Shown here: positions 55,700 through 64,000 of the stretch, in pieces
Numbering within the stretch: the stretch's first letter is position 1
Layout: every line of letters begins with the position of its first letter
NCBI GenBank assembly: GCA_965247735.1
Contig: CBDFHN010000002.1
Coordinates: forward strand, 806,001-870,000
Length of the DNA stretch: 64,000 bases
Source of the DNA: JAOXRU01 sp965247735
Lineage (GTDB): Bacteria; Bacteroidota; Bacteroidia; Flavobacteriales; Flavobacteriaceae
Direction of reading: 5' to 3'
Position numbers and translations under genes: made by a program
The notes under the pieces: generated by a model
Database searches by the model: none
What the model was told of the DNA's origin: nothing
The model's input: only the letters and a program-made list of their open reading frames with translations

Positions 55700-57754
55700 T
55701 TAATTTTCAATAACTGTATTGTTTTCAATTAAAACAGTACTTGATAGCTGTACATTATCAACTATTTTTACTGGATATATTTTTAAAGGAGTTTTAGACG
55801 TGTACAATGTGATTTTATTGTTCAAAAAAGTACTATTTGGCACATCACTATAAAACAAAATCCCATTTGCTCCTATATTCGCATCTATTTCATTGTTTTT
55901 TAACACAACATTACTGGCTCCACTATTAAGCTGTATATCTCCAAATTTATTATTCAATATCTCTATAGAGTTAGCAGCTATTAAACTAGGCGGTGCGCCA
56001 GTAACTGATTTGGTTTTAACGCCAGTAACCGTATTATTCTTTATAATAAAATTAGAGGTTGTAGATTTTGTCCATTTATTATTTAAAGCTAATGAAAAGT
56101 TGGCTCCTTCTAACATTTCAATAGTATTACCATCAATTATAACATTATGCATTGTATTCATAGAAGTAATACCTCTACTACTAGCTTTAATAGTATTATT
56201 AAACAACCTTGAATTAGAAACTCCTTTATTTGGATCAGAAGATCCCGCTCCTAATGCTACACCTACAGCACCTATTAACGTATTATCATGTACGTATACT
56301 CCATTTCCTGCCACATTTAAAGCTACATTTCCATTGTTCTCAACAGAATTTCCATAAATTTCATTCCCATACACAAAGTCTTCTCGGTCAAAATTATCAG
56401 CTCTTCCTGCTGATATCCCTCCTCCAGTGATTCTATTATTTCTAACGATCAAACCATCTACAGTAGAAAAAGTTACTCCTGTATTAATCATTTCATTATC
56501 CTCTAAAATCAAAGGACCATTACCATGAGAAAACTGAAATTCACCTGCTCTTGGATTTGAAATTTTATCTGTAACAATTTGTTTATTGCCTTTAATAAAA
56601 ATATGACTTACTCTTTCATATTCAATTAACTCACCAGTTACAGGATTTGTTCCTCTGACTGGTTCAATATTAAAATTTGAAGAAGGAGCTATTCCATTTG
56701 AATTATTTGTATCAATTCCCCCATCAATAAATTCATTGTTTTCAATTACAACTTGCTCCGCACTAGTTATAACTAAATTTGTTCTTCTTGCTCTAATAAA
56801 CTTATTATTTAGTAATTTAATGTTCTTTGAACGGATGTGTCTTTCATCAAAATAATGATATATTCCACTTATATATAAACAATCACCTGTAGCATCCATA
56901 AATATTACACCATCTATAGTTATATCTTGCCCACCTTTTATAGACATTGTATTTATCCACTCATTAGTTTTTCCAGTAGCTCCATCAGAATCTACAAATC
57001 CAGAATTATAGTCGTGTTCATCTCTTTCTCCATGTAATGTTCCTCCAGTAACTTTTATATTATTAGCATTATATATAGCTAATAAATCCGCTCTAAAATG
57101 GCCATTAGGCTGCAAACGTAAATGTGTATTAACACTCATCGCTAAATGAAAATGTGAAGGAATATTAATTGCCTGTTCTGGAGGCGAACCGTCCTTTAAG
57201 AAACCATCAGTCTTAAAAAAAGCATCAAAATCATTTATTACAAATTTTCTTCCACCAATATTAGATATCTTATTAAACAATTCCTCAATATTATCTGTAT
57301 TAAAAGCAGCAATATCATCTGGCACTTTACCTTGTTCAATATCCCATCTCGAAGGATGAAAGTTAAAAACATCACTTATTAGAGAAACTTCACCTTTAAC
57401 ATCTAAGGTATGATTTAATAAATCTCCATCTATTTTACCAGATCCAGAAAAATTTAATGTCCCGTTTACAATTTCTCCTCCTTTAAAAACAAGCTTCACA
57501 TTATCTTTTAAAGTGATACTCTCTCCCTTTAAATCTAGTTTACAATCAATTTCTAAGGTTTCATTTGCCTTTAATGCCCTTAAACTAAAGTCACAAGGAG
57601 TATCACTAATATCTAAATCATCTACTGGTATAACTTCTTCTTCTTTATTCAATTCTTCAAAAGCAGGTTCATCACTGGAACAGGAACTAAATAAAAAAAG
57701 ACAATATAATATAGTAATTGTAATTTGTAATAATGAGGCTGGAAATAATTTCAT
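55700..57754 (-). CDS. right-handed parallel beta-helix lipoprotein
   Basis: 684 aa. SPII signal with C25 (LFLFSSC). An acidic linker follows, then many short repeats with regular Asn turns (VIENNEFIDGG, LILEDNEMINTG, LIVRNNRITGGG, VYVHDNTLIGAVG), the signature of parallel beta-helix proteins. Such proteins include polysaccharide lyases, epimerases and phage-like depolymerases. Its position on the opposite strand inside the capsule locus, and export to the outer membrane, suggest it processes or binds the polymer. No catalytic residues can be assigned with confidence. Confidence 0.8.
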   Translation of the reverse strand: MKLFPASLLQITITILYCLFLFSSCSSDEPAFEELNKEEEVIPVDDLDISDTPCDFSLRALKANETLEIDCKLDLKGESITLKDNVKLVFKGGEIVNGTLNFSGSGKIDGDLLNHTLDVKGEVSLISDVFNFHPSRWDIEQGKVPDDIAAFNTDNIEELFNKISNIGGRKFVINDFDAFFKTDGFLKDGSPPEQAINIPSHFHLAMSVNTHLRLQPNGHFRADLLAIYNANNIKVTGGTLHGERDEHDYNSGFVDSDGATGKTNEWINTMSIKGGQDITIDGVIFMDATGDCLYISGIYHYFDERHIRSKNIKLLNNKFIRARRTNLVITSAEQVVIENNEFIDGGIDTNNSNGIAPSSNFNIEPVRGTNPVTGELIEYERVSHIFIKGNKQIVTDKISNPRAGEFQFSHGNGPLILEDNEMINTGVTFSTVDGLIVRNNRITGGGISAGRADNFDREDFVYGNEIYGNSVENNGNVALNVAGNGVYVHDNTLIGAVGVALGAGSSDPNKGVSNSRLFNNTIKASSRGITSMNTMHNVIIDGNTIEMLEGANFSLALNNKWTKSTTSNFIIKNNTVTGVKTKSVTGAPPSLIAANSIEILNNKFGDIQLNSGASNVVLKNNEIDANIGANGILFYSDVPNSTFLNNKITLYTSKTPLKIYPVKIVDNVQLSSTVLIENNTVIEN

Positions 57755-58130
57755 AATAATTCTGGTATAATAATTTATTCTTATGGTTTAAATTATCGTT
57801 ATAAAGGTAATCAACTAAGCCAAAAGTTTCGACTAAACAATCTTTTTTATCGATAAAACACACAATACATACGGTAGATTATTGTTGTTGGACTATTACA
57901 ACGCATTTTTTTTATTAATATTCGATAAAATACGTATTCTTCATAAACACCTTATTTATTTTTATCAAATATGTGCAATAGAACCAACAACGAGATAAAT
58001 GACTATTCATCCAAATAAGATTCGCTTACCAAAATTTGGTCCGTATTTTATGTACTTTCACTCCTTGTATATGTTAGAGTAATATCAGTTATACATCTTA
58101 CTTATAACCACAAAACAACTGTTTTATAAT
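57755..58130. other. divergent intergenic region with two palindromes
   Basis: 376 bp between the beta-helix gene and the next glycosyltransferase, no gene seen. TTTTATCGATAAAA (57845-57858) is a perfect 14-bp palindrome, and ACCAAAATTTGGT (58028-58040) is another. They may bind regulators of the divergent units. No TAnnTTTG element was found on either strand. Confidence 0.4.
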
Positions 58131-59276
58131 ATGAAGAAAATTATTAGAGTAACCACCATTGCCGGATCATTGGGAGGACTACTAACTGGGCAATTGCGTT
58201 TTATGAACTCTTTTTATAAAGTAATTGGAATTGCAACTGGTTGTGATTTACTTGAGAAAGTAGGAGCTAGAGAAAACATTGATACAATTGCTGTCGAAAT
58301 GACACGTAAGATAACCCCTTTTAAAGATTTAAAATCAGTTTATACATTATACAAAATATTTAAAAAAGAGAAGCCGTTTATTGTTCATAGCCATACTCCT
58401 AAAGCAGGAACTACGGCAATGATTGCTGCAAAACTAGCTAAAGTTCCGCATAGACTACATACAATTGCTGGACTTCCTCTTGTTGAAGCAACAGGCATGA
58501 AGAGAGTCTTACTTAATACAGTTGAAAAAATAACATATGCTTCAGCGACAAAAATATACCCAAACTCTTATGGTTTACAAGACATTATTTTAGAAAATAA
58601 ATTTACGAATTTAAATAAACTAAAAGTTATTGGAGAAGGAAGCACCAACGGAATTAACACAAGTCATTTTGACACCAATCACTTCACTGATGACACCAAT
58701 GATAAACTGAAAAAATCGCTTGGTATAAAAAGTAATGATCTGGTATTTATCTTTGTTGGTAGACTTGTAAAAGATAAAGGAATAAATGAGCTTATTACAG
58801 CATTTAAAAAACTAAACAACTCTCACTACAATATTAAATTACTTCTTGTAGGAAGTTACGAAAAAGAACTTGACCCTGTACTTCCAAAGACTGAAAAAAT
58901 AATTGAGCAAAATAAAAATATCCTTTCGGTAGGCTGGCAAACCGATGTAAGACCATATTTTGCAATTGCGGACATACTTACATTTCCTAGCTATAGAGAA
59001 GGATTCCCTAATGTAGTAATGCAAGCTAATGCAATGGGACTATTTGCCATTGTTACCAATATTAATGGCTGTAATGAAATCGTTATTGAAGGTAAAAACG
59101 GTACAATAATTCCAGTTAAAAATACAGAAGCGTTATACAAAAAAATGGAAATGTCTTGTAACAAAAGTTTTTCATATTGTAGCGACACCTGTAGAAAATT
59201 AATAACTGAAAGATATGAACAACAGTATATCTGGAATGAAATTTTAAAAGAATACCAATCTCTAGAAAATAGCTAA
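58131..59276 (+). CDS. GT4-family glycosyltransferase
   Basis: 381 aa. IAGSLGGLLTGQLRFMN at the N-terminus, VHSHTPKAGTTAMIAAKLA, FVGRLVKDKGINELI and SYREGFPNVVMQANAMGL, in which the second Glu of E-x7-E is Gln, as in one common branch of this family. Often found next to the PglC-type initiating transferase and likely adds the second sugar of the repeat unit. First gene of the second plus-strand run. Confidence 0.9.
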   Translation: MKKIIRVTTIAGSLGGLLTGQLRFMNSFYKVIGIATGCDLLEKVGARENIDTIAVEMTRKITPFKDLKSVYTLYKIFKKEKPFIVHSHTPKAGTTAMIAAKLAKVPHRLHTIAGLPLVEATGMKRVLLNTVEKITYASATKIYPNSYGLQDIILENKFTNLNKLKVIGEGSTNGINTSHFDTNHFTDDTNDKLKKSLGIKSNDLVFIFVGRLVKDKGINELITAFKKLNNSHYNIKLLLVGSYEKELDPVLPKTEKIIEQNKNILSVGWQTDVRPYFAIADILTFPSYREGFPNVVMQANAMGLFAIVTNINGCNEIVIEGKNGTIIPVKNTEALYKKMEMSCNKSFSYCSDTCRKLITERYEQQYIWNEILKEYQSLENS

Positions 59277-59287
59277 AAGTCAAATTA

Positions 59288-60346
59288 ATGCAAACAAATA
59301 CCAATAGAGAAATTGGCTCTTTTTTCCATAAAACAGAACCGAATAACATTCTACAAACAACATTACCTTTTAATTCTTACCAACTATTTTATACAGGAAG
59401 ACAAGCCATAAAACATCTCTTTGATAGACTTATTGAAGAAAAAAAAGCTGAAACTATCTGGCTACCTGAATATTATTGCCAACATGTTACTGATTGGTTA
59501 AAAAACATATACTCCAACATAAAAACCTATACAATTAACCCTTTTGATTTTTCATCATCAATAGACATTTCTAGCTTTTGCTCCCCTGAAGATATTGTTT
59601 TATTAAATAATTTCTGGGGACTAAGTAATTACAAAATTCCAACCAAAAACCATAGAGCAATATATATTGAAGATCATTCTCATGGTTGGCTAAGCAAATC
59701 ATGTACATCTAGTAAAGCAGATTACTGTGTTGCATCTCTTAGAAAATCGTTACCAATTCCACTTGGCGGTATTTATTGGAAACCTAATAGCGAAACTATT
59801 ATAGAAAACAATAACCACAAAATTGATAAAGAATTTTACTCATTATGGGATGCCAATATTAAGGCTATGAATTTAAAATCTCAATATTTATCAAATAAAA
59901 AAACAAAGATAAAAAAGGAAGAATTCATCAGTATTATAGCAAACACAGAAGAAGTTTTACATAATGACCATAGAATCATAAAAATTAAAGAAGAACATAA
60001 AATCCATATCGAAAGCTACCTTAGCTGCAATGTTAATAGTTATAAAGAAAGAAATTTAGAAGAACTATTACTTCATACCTCTAAAAGTAAAAACTTTAAA
60101 ATTATTTACTCAAAATCTAATCCTACATTTGGATTACAACTTCTATTTAAAAACACAACTAGCTTTAATAATTTTAAAACACATCTAATAAAACACAACG
60201 TTTATCCTTCCCATTTATGGCCTGGTAATAAAACAAATTTTGACTGGTCTTATCTATTAAACATTCATATTGATTACAGATACAATAAGACGGACATGCT
60301 ATATCTTGCAGAATGTATTAACAAATGGAGTTCTCAAAACAACTAA
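59288..60346 (+). CDS. divergent PLP-dependent-fold protein, DegT-like
   Basis: 352 aa. Segments recall fold-type I aminotransferases: LFYTGRQAIKHLFD, IWLPEYYC, IEDHSHGWLSK (128-133 matches the ED-x-x-H-G part of DegT enzymes) and SLRKSLPIPLGG, where K153 could be the PLP lysine. It lacks the usual SFNxxKxxTxGxGG. It follows the GT4 gene by 11 bp and precedes the initiating transferase. It may be an aminotransferase or a non-catalytic relative; the substrate is unknown. Confidence 0.65.
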   Translation: MQTNTNREIGSFFHKTEPNNILQTTLPFNSYQLFYTGRQAIKHLFDRLIEEKKAETIWLPEYYCQHVTDWLKNIYSNIKTYTINPFDFSSSIDISSFCSPEDIVLLNNFWGLSNYKIPTKNHRAIYIEDHSHGWLSKSCTSSKADYCVASLRKSLPIPLGGIYWKPNSETIIENNNHKIDKEFYSLWDANIKAMNLKSQYLSNKKTKIKKEEFISIIANTEEVLHNDHRIIKIKEEHKIHIESYLSCNVNSYKERNLEELLLHTSKSKNFKIIYSKSNPTFGLQLLFKNTTSFNNFKTHLIKHNVYPSHLWPGNKTNFDWSYLLNIHIDYRYNKTDMLYLAECINKWSSQNN

Positions 60347-60425
60347 AAACTATATAAACACTTTAAAACTGTTACCGATTATCTATATAAGAGAACTCTA
60401 AAACTAAAATCTAATCCTTTTTTTC

Positions 60426-60453
60426 TTGTTCACTTTTATTGTTTATAGATTTG
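60426..60453 (+). promoter_or_regulatory. promoter candidate before the initiating transferase
   Basis: TTG (60426-60428) and TAGATTTG (60446-60453) match Bacteroidota -33 and -7 elements, but the spacer is only 17 nt against the usual 19-21. It lies 43 bp before the ATG. Confidence 0.35.
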
Positions 60454-60496
60454 AATTTAATACTCAACATAACAATACACAAAAGACCAACAATTC

Positions 60497-61126
60497 ATGT
60501 ATCAAACTATTATTAAACGGTTACTAGACTTAATAGCTTCACTAATAATCCTATCATTTTTATTCCCATTTTTTTTAGTTGTTTTTTTAATTTTACTTTT
60601 CACAAACAATGGCAAACCTTTTTTCTTTCAATCAAGACCAGGTAAAAGTGGTGCTATATTTAAGGTTGTGAAATTTAAATCTATGAATGATAAAAAAGAT
60701 GAAAATGGAGAATTTTTACCTTTTGAACAACGAGTAACCAAATTTGGTAATTTTATACGTAAAACTTCTTTAGACGAAATTCCACAATTGTTTAACGTCA
60801 TAAAAGGAGATATGAGTCTTGTTGGCCCTCGTCCGCTTTTAGTACAGTATTTGCCATTATATAATGAATTTCAGAAACAGAGACACAATGTCAAACCTGG
60901 AATTACAGGATGGGCACAAGTTAACGGAAGAAACACAATTACCTGGGAAAACAAGTTTGAATTAGATGTTTGGTACACTCAAAATATTTCGTTTTTCACT
61001 GATCTTAAAGTTTTATTACTTACTGTCAAAAAAGTTTTACTAAAGGCAGATGTAAATAGTTCTGAAAACTTAAACATGAGCACTTTTACGGGTAGCAAAA
61101 TACATAAAAAACATGGTGTTAATTGA
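60497..61126 (+). CDS. initiating sugar-phosphate transferase, PglC-like
   Basis: 209 aa, the small monotopic form. One N-terminal re-entrant helix (LIASLIILSFLFPFFLVVF), KFKSM, RKTSLDEIPQLFNVIKGDMSLVGPRP, and GITGWAQVNGRN are the polyprenyl-phosphate glycosyl-1-phosphate transferase motifs. It links the first sugar-1-phosphate to undecaprenyl phosphate at the inner membrane. With PglE/PglF/PglD-like genes in the locus, di-N-acetylbacillosamine phosphate is the likely substrate. Confidence 0.93.
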   Translation: MYQTIIKRLLDLIASLIILSFLFPFFLVVFLILLFTNNGKPFFFQSRPGKSGAIFKVVKFKSMNDKKDENGEFLPFEQRVTKFGNFIRKTSLDEIPQLFNVIKGDMSLVGPRPLLVQYLPLYNEFQKQRHNVKPGITGWAQVNGRNTITWENKFELDVWYTQNISFFTDLKVLLLTVKKVLLKADVNSSENLNMSTFTGSKIHKKHGVN

Positions 61127-61451
61127 TTTACCAGCAAAACACACCACTTAACTAGACAATTTATTAACCTCATCATGAGGTCACAAACATACAAATTTCA
61201 ATAAATAGACTTTAATAAAACCTATTATTTCATTTCTTTTATAAATACACAAAAAAAACTTTGTTTTTACTAAAGATATTTACTCTTATAACTAAGACTC
61301 CTTTTCATAAATTTCATGCCTATAAAAAAAAACACTACATCAAATTTAATATAATACTCAATAACAAAAAAAAGTATAAATAAAACCAAGAATTAACAAT
61401 ACTACTTTTTATATTGCACAGGTTAAAATGAGAAAAAGGATTTAAATAAAT
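61127..61451. other. intergenic region, nothing recognised
   Basis: 325 bp, very AT-rich with A runs, between the initiating transferase and the PglD-FemAB fusion. No ORF, hairpin or promoter of note was seen. Confidence 0.5.
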
Positions 61452-63128
61452 ATGAACAATAAAGAGATAAGGATTTTTGGCGCTGGCGGTCATGCTCAAG
61501 TAGTCATAGACACATTAGAGACAAATAGTTATAATGTCGTCGAAATTTTTGACAACTCTACAAAAACAATCTACACTCCTAACTTAGTCGTCAAAAAAAT
61601 ATTACCAGACTTTAGCAACTTTCCAACAGAAGGACCTCCATTAATCATTGCTATTGGAAATAACAATATCAGAAAAACTATTGCTGATAAGTTAAGTACT
61701 TCGTATATTTCCATAATCCATAAAAAAGCAATTGTATCCTCTACAGTAACAATTGGGATAGGGACAACTATTTTTGCAGGAGCAATAATACAGGCAAATA
61801 CTCGAATTGGGAATCACGTAATTATCAATAGTGCAGCAAGTGTAGACCATGATAATAAAATTGATGATTTTGCTCATATTTCTCCACAAGTAACACTTTG
61901 TGGTGGTGTACACATAAGCCAAGGTGCATTTATTGGAGCAAATTCTGTAATCATCCCTAATATTAAAGTTGGAAAATGGGCTACAGTTGGAGCTGGATCA
62001 GTAGTAATACAAGATGTACCTGATTACGCTACTGTAGCAGGAAACCCTAGTAAAATACTAAAAGCTAAAGAATACAGGTTAGAAGTTAAAAAATTAAGAG
62101 ATAAATCCGAAATACAAGCTTATACAGACCTAATTACTACATATTGGGAAAACAACATCTACTACTCATACGAGTATTTAAAATACTATGAGACCCCAAA
62201 AATAGGACTACACTACTTCCTTTTAACTGAAGCTGGTACTCCAAAAACTATAATGCCCTTTTATGTTCGTAAAATAGAAGGACTATCTAACTATAATGAT
62301 GTTATCACACCTTACGGATACGGAGGCCCAATATATTCTAAAAACACTAAATCAAATGTACTTTCTGAATTCTGGAGGCTTGTAGATGATTGGTATTTAA
62401 AGAATAATATCGTAACTGAGTTTGTTCGTTTTAATCTAAATGGCAATCACTTGAATTATACTGGAAAACTTATTAGTACACTTTTAAACGTTAAAGGAGT
62501 TATAAAAACTGATGATGAAAAACAATGGAATCAATTTTCTAAAAAGGTTAGGAACAATTATAGAAAGGCAGAAAAATGTAATTTAGAATTCTCTATTTAT
62601 CATGGACAAACGATAACAGAAGATGTCATTACACAATTTCACACTGTCTATACAGAAACAATGGAAAGAAACAAAGCAAAGGATATATTCTTTTTCCCTA
62701 AGCAATATTTCGAGAACATGATTCATGCAAATCCAGATAGTTTCGCTATAGCTATAACACATAAAGACAATATTACCTATTCTACGGAGCTTATTATTAT
62801 AAATAACAATGTATTATATGCCTTTTTAGGAGGTACTAGAGCTAAATATTTCGAAACCAGGCCTAATGACCATCTCAGAGTAGAAATACTAAGATGGGCC
62901 GTAAGAAACAACAAAGAACACTATGTTTTAGGTGGAGGATTAAAAGATTTTGACAATTTGTATAAAAGCAAAAAAGCATTTTTCCCAAAAGATAATGATG
63001 CCATGTATTATACGGGAAGAAAAATAATTAATCAAGAAATATATGATAAACTAGCAAAAACAACATGCATTAAAAAAGATGAAGTTTCTGATTGTGATTA
63101 TTTTCCACTATATCGGGATAATGATTGA
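61452..63128 (+). CDS. fusion: PglD-like sugar N-acetyltransferase plus FemAB-like acyltransferase
   Basis: 558 aa. Residues 1-205 are PglD/NeuD-like: Rossmann start IRIFGAGGHAQVV, left-handed beta-helix from about 92, H133 in SVDHDNKID at the place of the catalytic His of PglD, and cap ATVAGNPSKILK. Residues about 211-558 are a FemAB/GNAT-like acyltransferase: PYGYGGPIYSKN, FVRFNLN, KKVRNNYRKAEK and FLGGTRAKY. PglD acetylates UDP-4-amino-bacillosamine; the second domain could add an acyl or aminoacyl group to the same or a neighbouring sugar. No stop or gap lies at the junction, so the fusion is real in this sequence. A paralogue of the second half follows. Confidence 0.85.
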   Translation: MNNKEIRIFGAGGHAQVVIDTLETNSYNVVEIFDNSTKTIYTPNLVVKKILPDFSNFPTEGPPLIIAIGNNNIRKTIADKLSTSYISIIHKKAIVSSTVTIGIGTTIFAGAIIQANTRIGNHVIINSAASVDHDNKIDDFAHISPQVTLCGGVHISQGAFIGANSVIIPNIKVGKWATVGAGSVVIQDVPDYATVAGNPSKILKAKEYRLEVKKLRDKSEIQAYTDLITTYWENNIYYSYEYLKYYETPKIGLHYFLLTEAGTPKTIMPFYVRKIEGLSNYNDVITPYGYGGPIYSKNTKSNVLSEFWRLVDDWYLKNNIVTEFVRFNLNGNHLNYTGKLISTLLNVKGVIKTDDEKQWNQFSKKVRNNYRKAEKCNLEFSIYHGQTITEDVITQFHTVYTETMERNKAKDIFFFPKQYFENMIHANPDSFAIAITHKDNITYSTELIIINNNVLYAFLGGTRAKYFETRPNDHLRVEILRWAVRNNKEHYVLGGGLKDFDNLYKSKKAFFPKDNDAMYYTGRKIINQEIYDKLAKTTCIKKDEVSDCDYFPLYRDND

Positions 63129-63216
63129 ATAATATTATTAAACATATTAACCCAATCTCTTGAATTTATTACTCCTAAAATAAAAAATAAACTTGAACGG
63201 TTTTACCCAAGCTAGA

Positions 63217-64000
63217 ATGACTAATAACATAGACAAACATATAACAGTAAGTGTAGTTAAAGAAAAAAAGAAGTGGGATACAGAAATTAAGAATCTTGAT
63301 TCATACGATTTTTATCACACCTATGATTATCATCAATTAGCTAAACAAAAAAATGAATCGGCAATTTTATTTGTATATGAATTAAATGAACTAACAATAG
63401 CATTACCTCTACTAATACGTTCAATAAAAGAAACTAGCTATTTTGATGCCACTTCTGTATACGGATATGCTGGACCGATTTCTAAAAACATCCCTGATGA
63501 CTTTGACTCTAGTAACTTCAACCAAAAATTATTAGAATTTTTAAAATCTAATAATATTATCGCGGTATTTTCTCGCCTAAATCCATTTATCAAAAACCAA
63601 GAAAGTATAATCGGTACATTAGGCACAATCGAAAGCATTGGATCCGTTGTGAATATAGATCTCACAAAGGATATTGATACTCAAAAAACTTCATATTCTA
63701 AAACCACGAAACGATATCTAAATAAAACAAAAAAAATATGTTCAGTTATTACAAGTGATAAAGAAGAGGACATTATTACATTTATTGACCTCTATCATGA
63801 AAACATGAAAAGGGTAAACGCCAAAGACTCTTATTTTTTTGACAAAGAATATGTTTATAAAATTCTAAATAGTGATGCATATAATGCTGAAGTTTTATTT
63901 GCAGTAATGAACGAAACTAAAGAAATTATCTCAGCAGCTATAATGGTAAAAACTAATGAAAAAATTATTCAGTATCACATTTCTGGAACAAGAACAAAAC
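63217..64000 (+). CDS. FemAB-like acyltransferase (partial, runs off the right edge)
   Basis: 261 codons from the ATG at 63217, still open at the window end. VYGYAGPISKN, FSRLNPF, and YSKTTKRYLNKTKK align by eye with the FemAB half of the upstream fusion (YGYGGPIYSKN, FVRFNLN, KKVRNNYRKAEK), so the two are paralogues. FemAB-type enzymes use an activated acyl or aminoacyl donor. The last ~60 residues carry GNAT-fold strands (EVLFAVMNETKEIISAAIM). Its job is probably polymer modification. Confidence 0.75.
   Translation, partial: MTNNIDKHITVSVVKEKKKWDTEIKNLDSYDFYHTYDYHQLAKQKNESAILFVYELNELTIALPLLIRSIKETSYFDATSVYGYAGPISKNIPDDFDSSNFNQKLLEFLKSNNIIAVFSRLNPFIKNQESIIGTLGTIESIGSVVNIDLTKDIDTQKTSYSKTTKRYLNKTKKICSVITSDKEEDIITFIDLYHENMKRVNAKDSYFFDKEYVYKILNSDAYNAEVLFAVMNETKEIISAAIMVKTNEKIIQYHISGTRTK

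Overview
The window reads as chromosome of a marine-type Flavobacteriaceae/Bacteroidota. It is AT-rich (about one third G+C by eye), has several Bacteroidota-type promoters (TAnnTTTG boxes), weak ribosome binding sites, many SPII lipoproteins with short [LI]xSC lipoboxes, a large S1 sulfatase set and a Wza/Wzc/EpsG-type polysaccharide locus. No rRNA, tRNA or CRISPR array was seen.

1-7.3 kb is an accessory, probably defensive region. On the minus strand three tightly coupled genes encode a 1140-aa TPR-like/HATPase kinase, a stand-alone receiver, and a receiver fused to a TOPRIM domain (cut by the left edge). This is the dtcA-dtcB-dtcC layout of the Detocs anti-phage two-component system, with TOPRIM in place of the usual nucleoside phosphorylase effector. 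It is followed by an FCP1/SCP-like HAD phosphatase and a class II Fic AMP-transferase with operator-like palindromes over its start codon.

7.3-18.4 kb holds housekeeping and hypothetical genes: a YHS-domain protein behind a 94-bp tandem repeat, a DinB-like/NRDE (TANGO2-like) pair, a small beta-rich protein, a secreted-protein pseudogene split inside its signal peptide by an IS200-type element, a YdjM/DUF457 membrane protein, a NarL-type response regulator with a propeller-sensor kinase, and a lipoprotein.

18.5-32.5 kb is a sulfatase island. Three sulfatases lie on minus, and divergently a formylglycine-generating enzyme plus five sulfatases lie on plus. All eight sulfatases and the activating enzyme carry export signals. 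No SusC/SusD pair, glycoside hydrolase or lyase is present in the window. hemN follows convergently, with an FNR/CRP-like palindrome upstream.

34-64 kb is a capsule/exopolysaccharide locus. It contains a CpsB-like PHP phosphatase, the minus operon PglE-like aminotransferase - PglF/CapD-like dehydratase - Wza - Wzc, then a long plus-strand run: WbpP-like epimerase, UDP-glucose dehydrogenase, TviB/WbpO-like dehydrogenase, flippase, O-acetyltransferases, five GT4 and one GT2 glycosyltransferases, a pyruvyl-transferase-like protein, an EpsG-like polymerase, a divergent PLP-fold protein, a PglC-like initiating transferase and a PglD-FemAB fusion followed by a second FemAB-like gene cut by the right edge. 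A parallel beta-helix lipoprotein sits on the opposite strand inside the locus. The genes predict a Wzx/Wzy-type polymer started on a bacillosamine-type sugar and rich in uronic acids (GlcA and GalNAcA).
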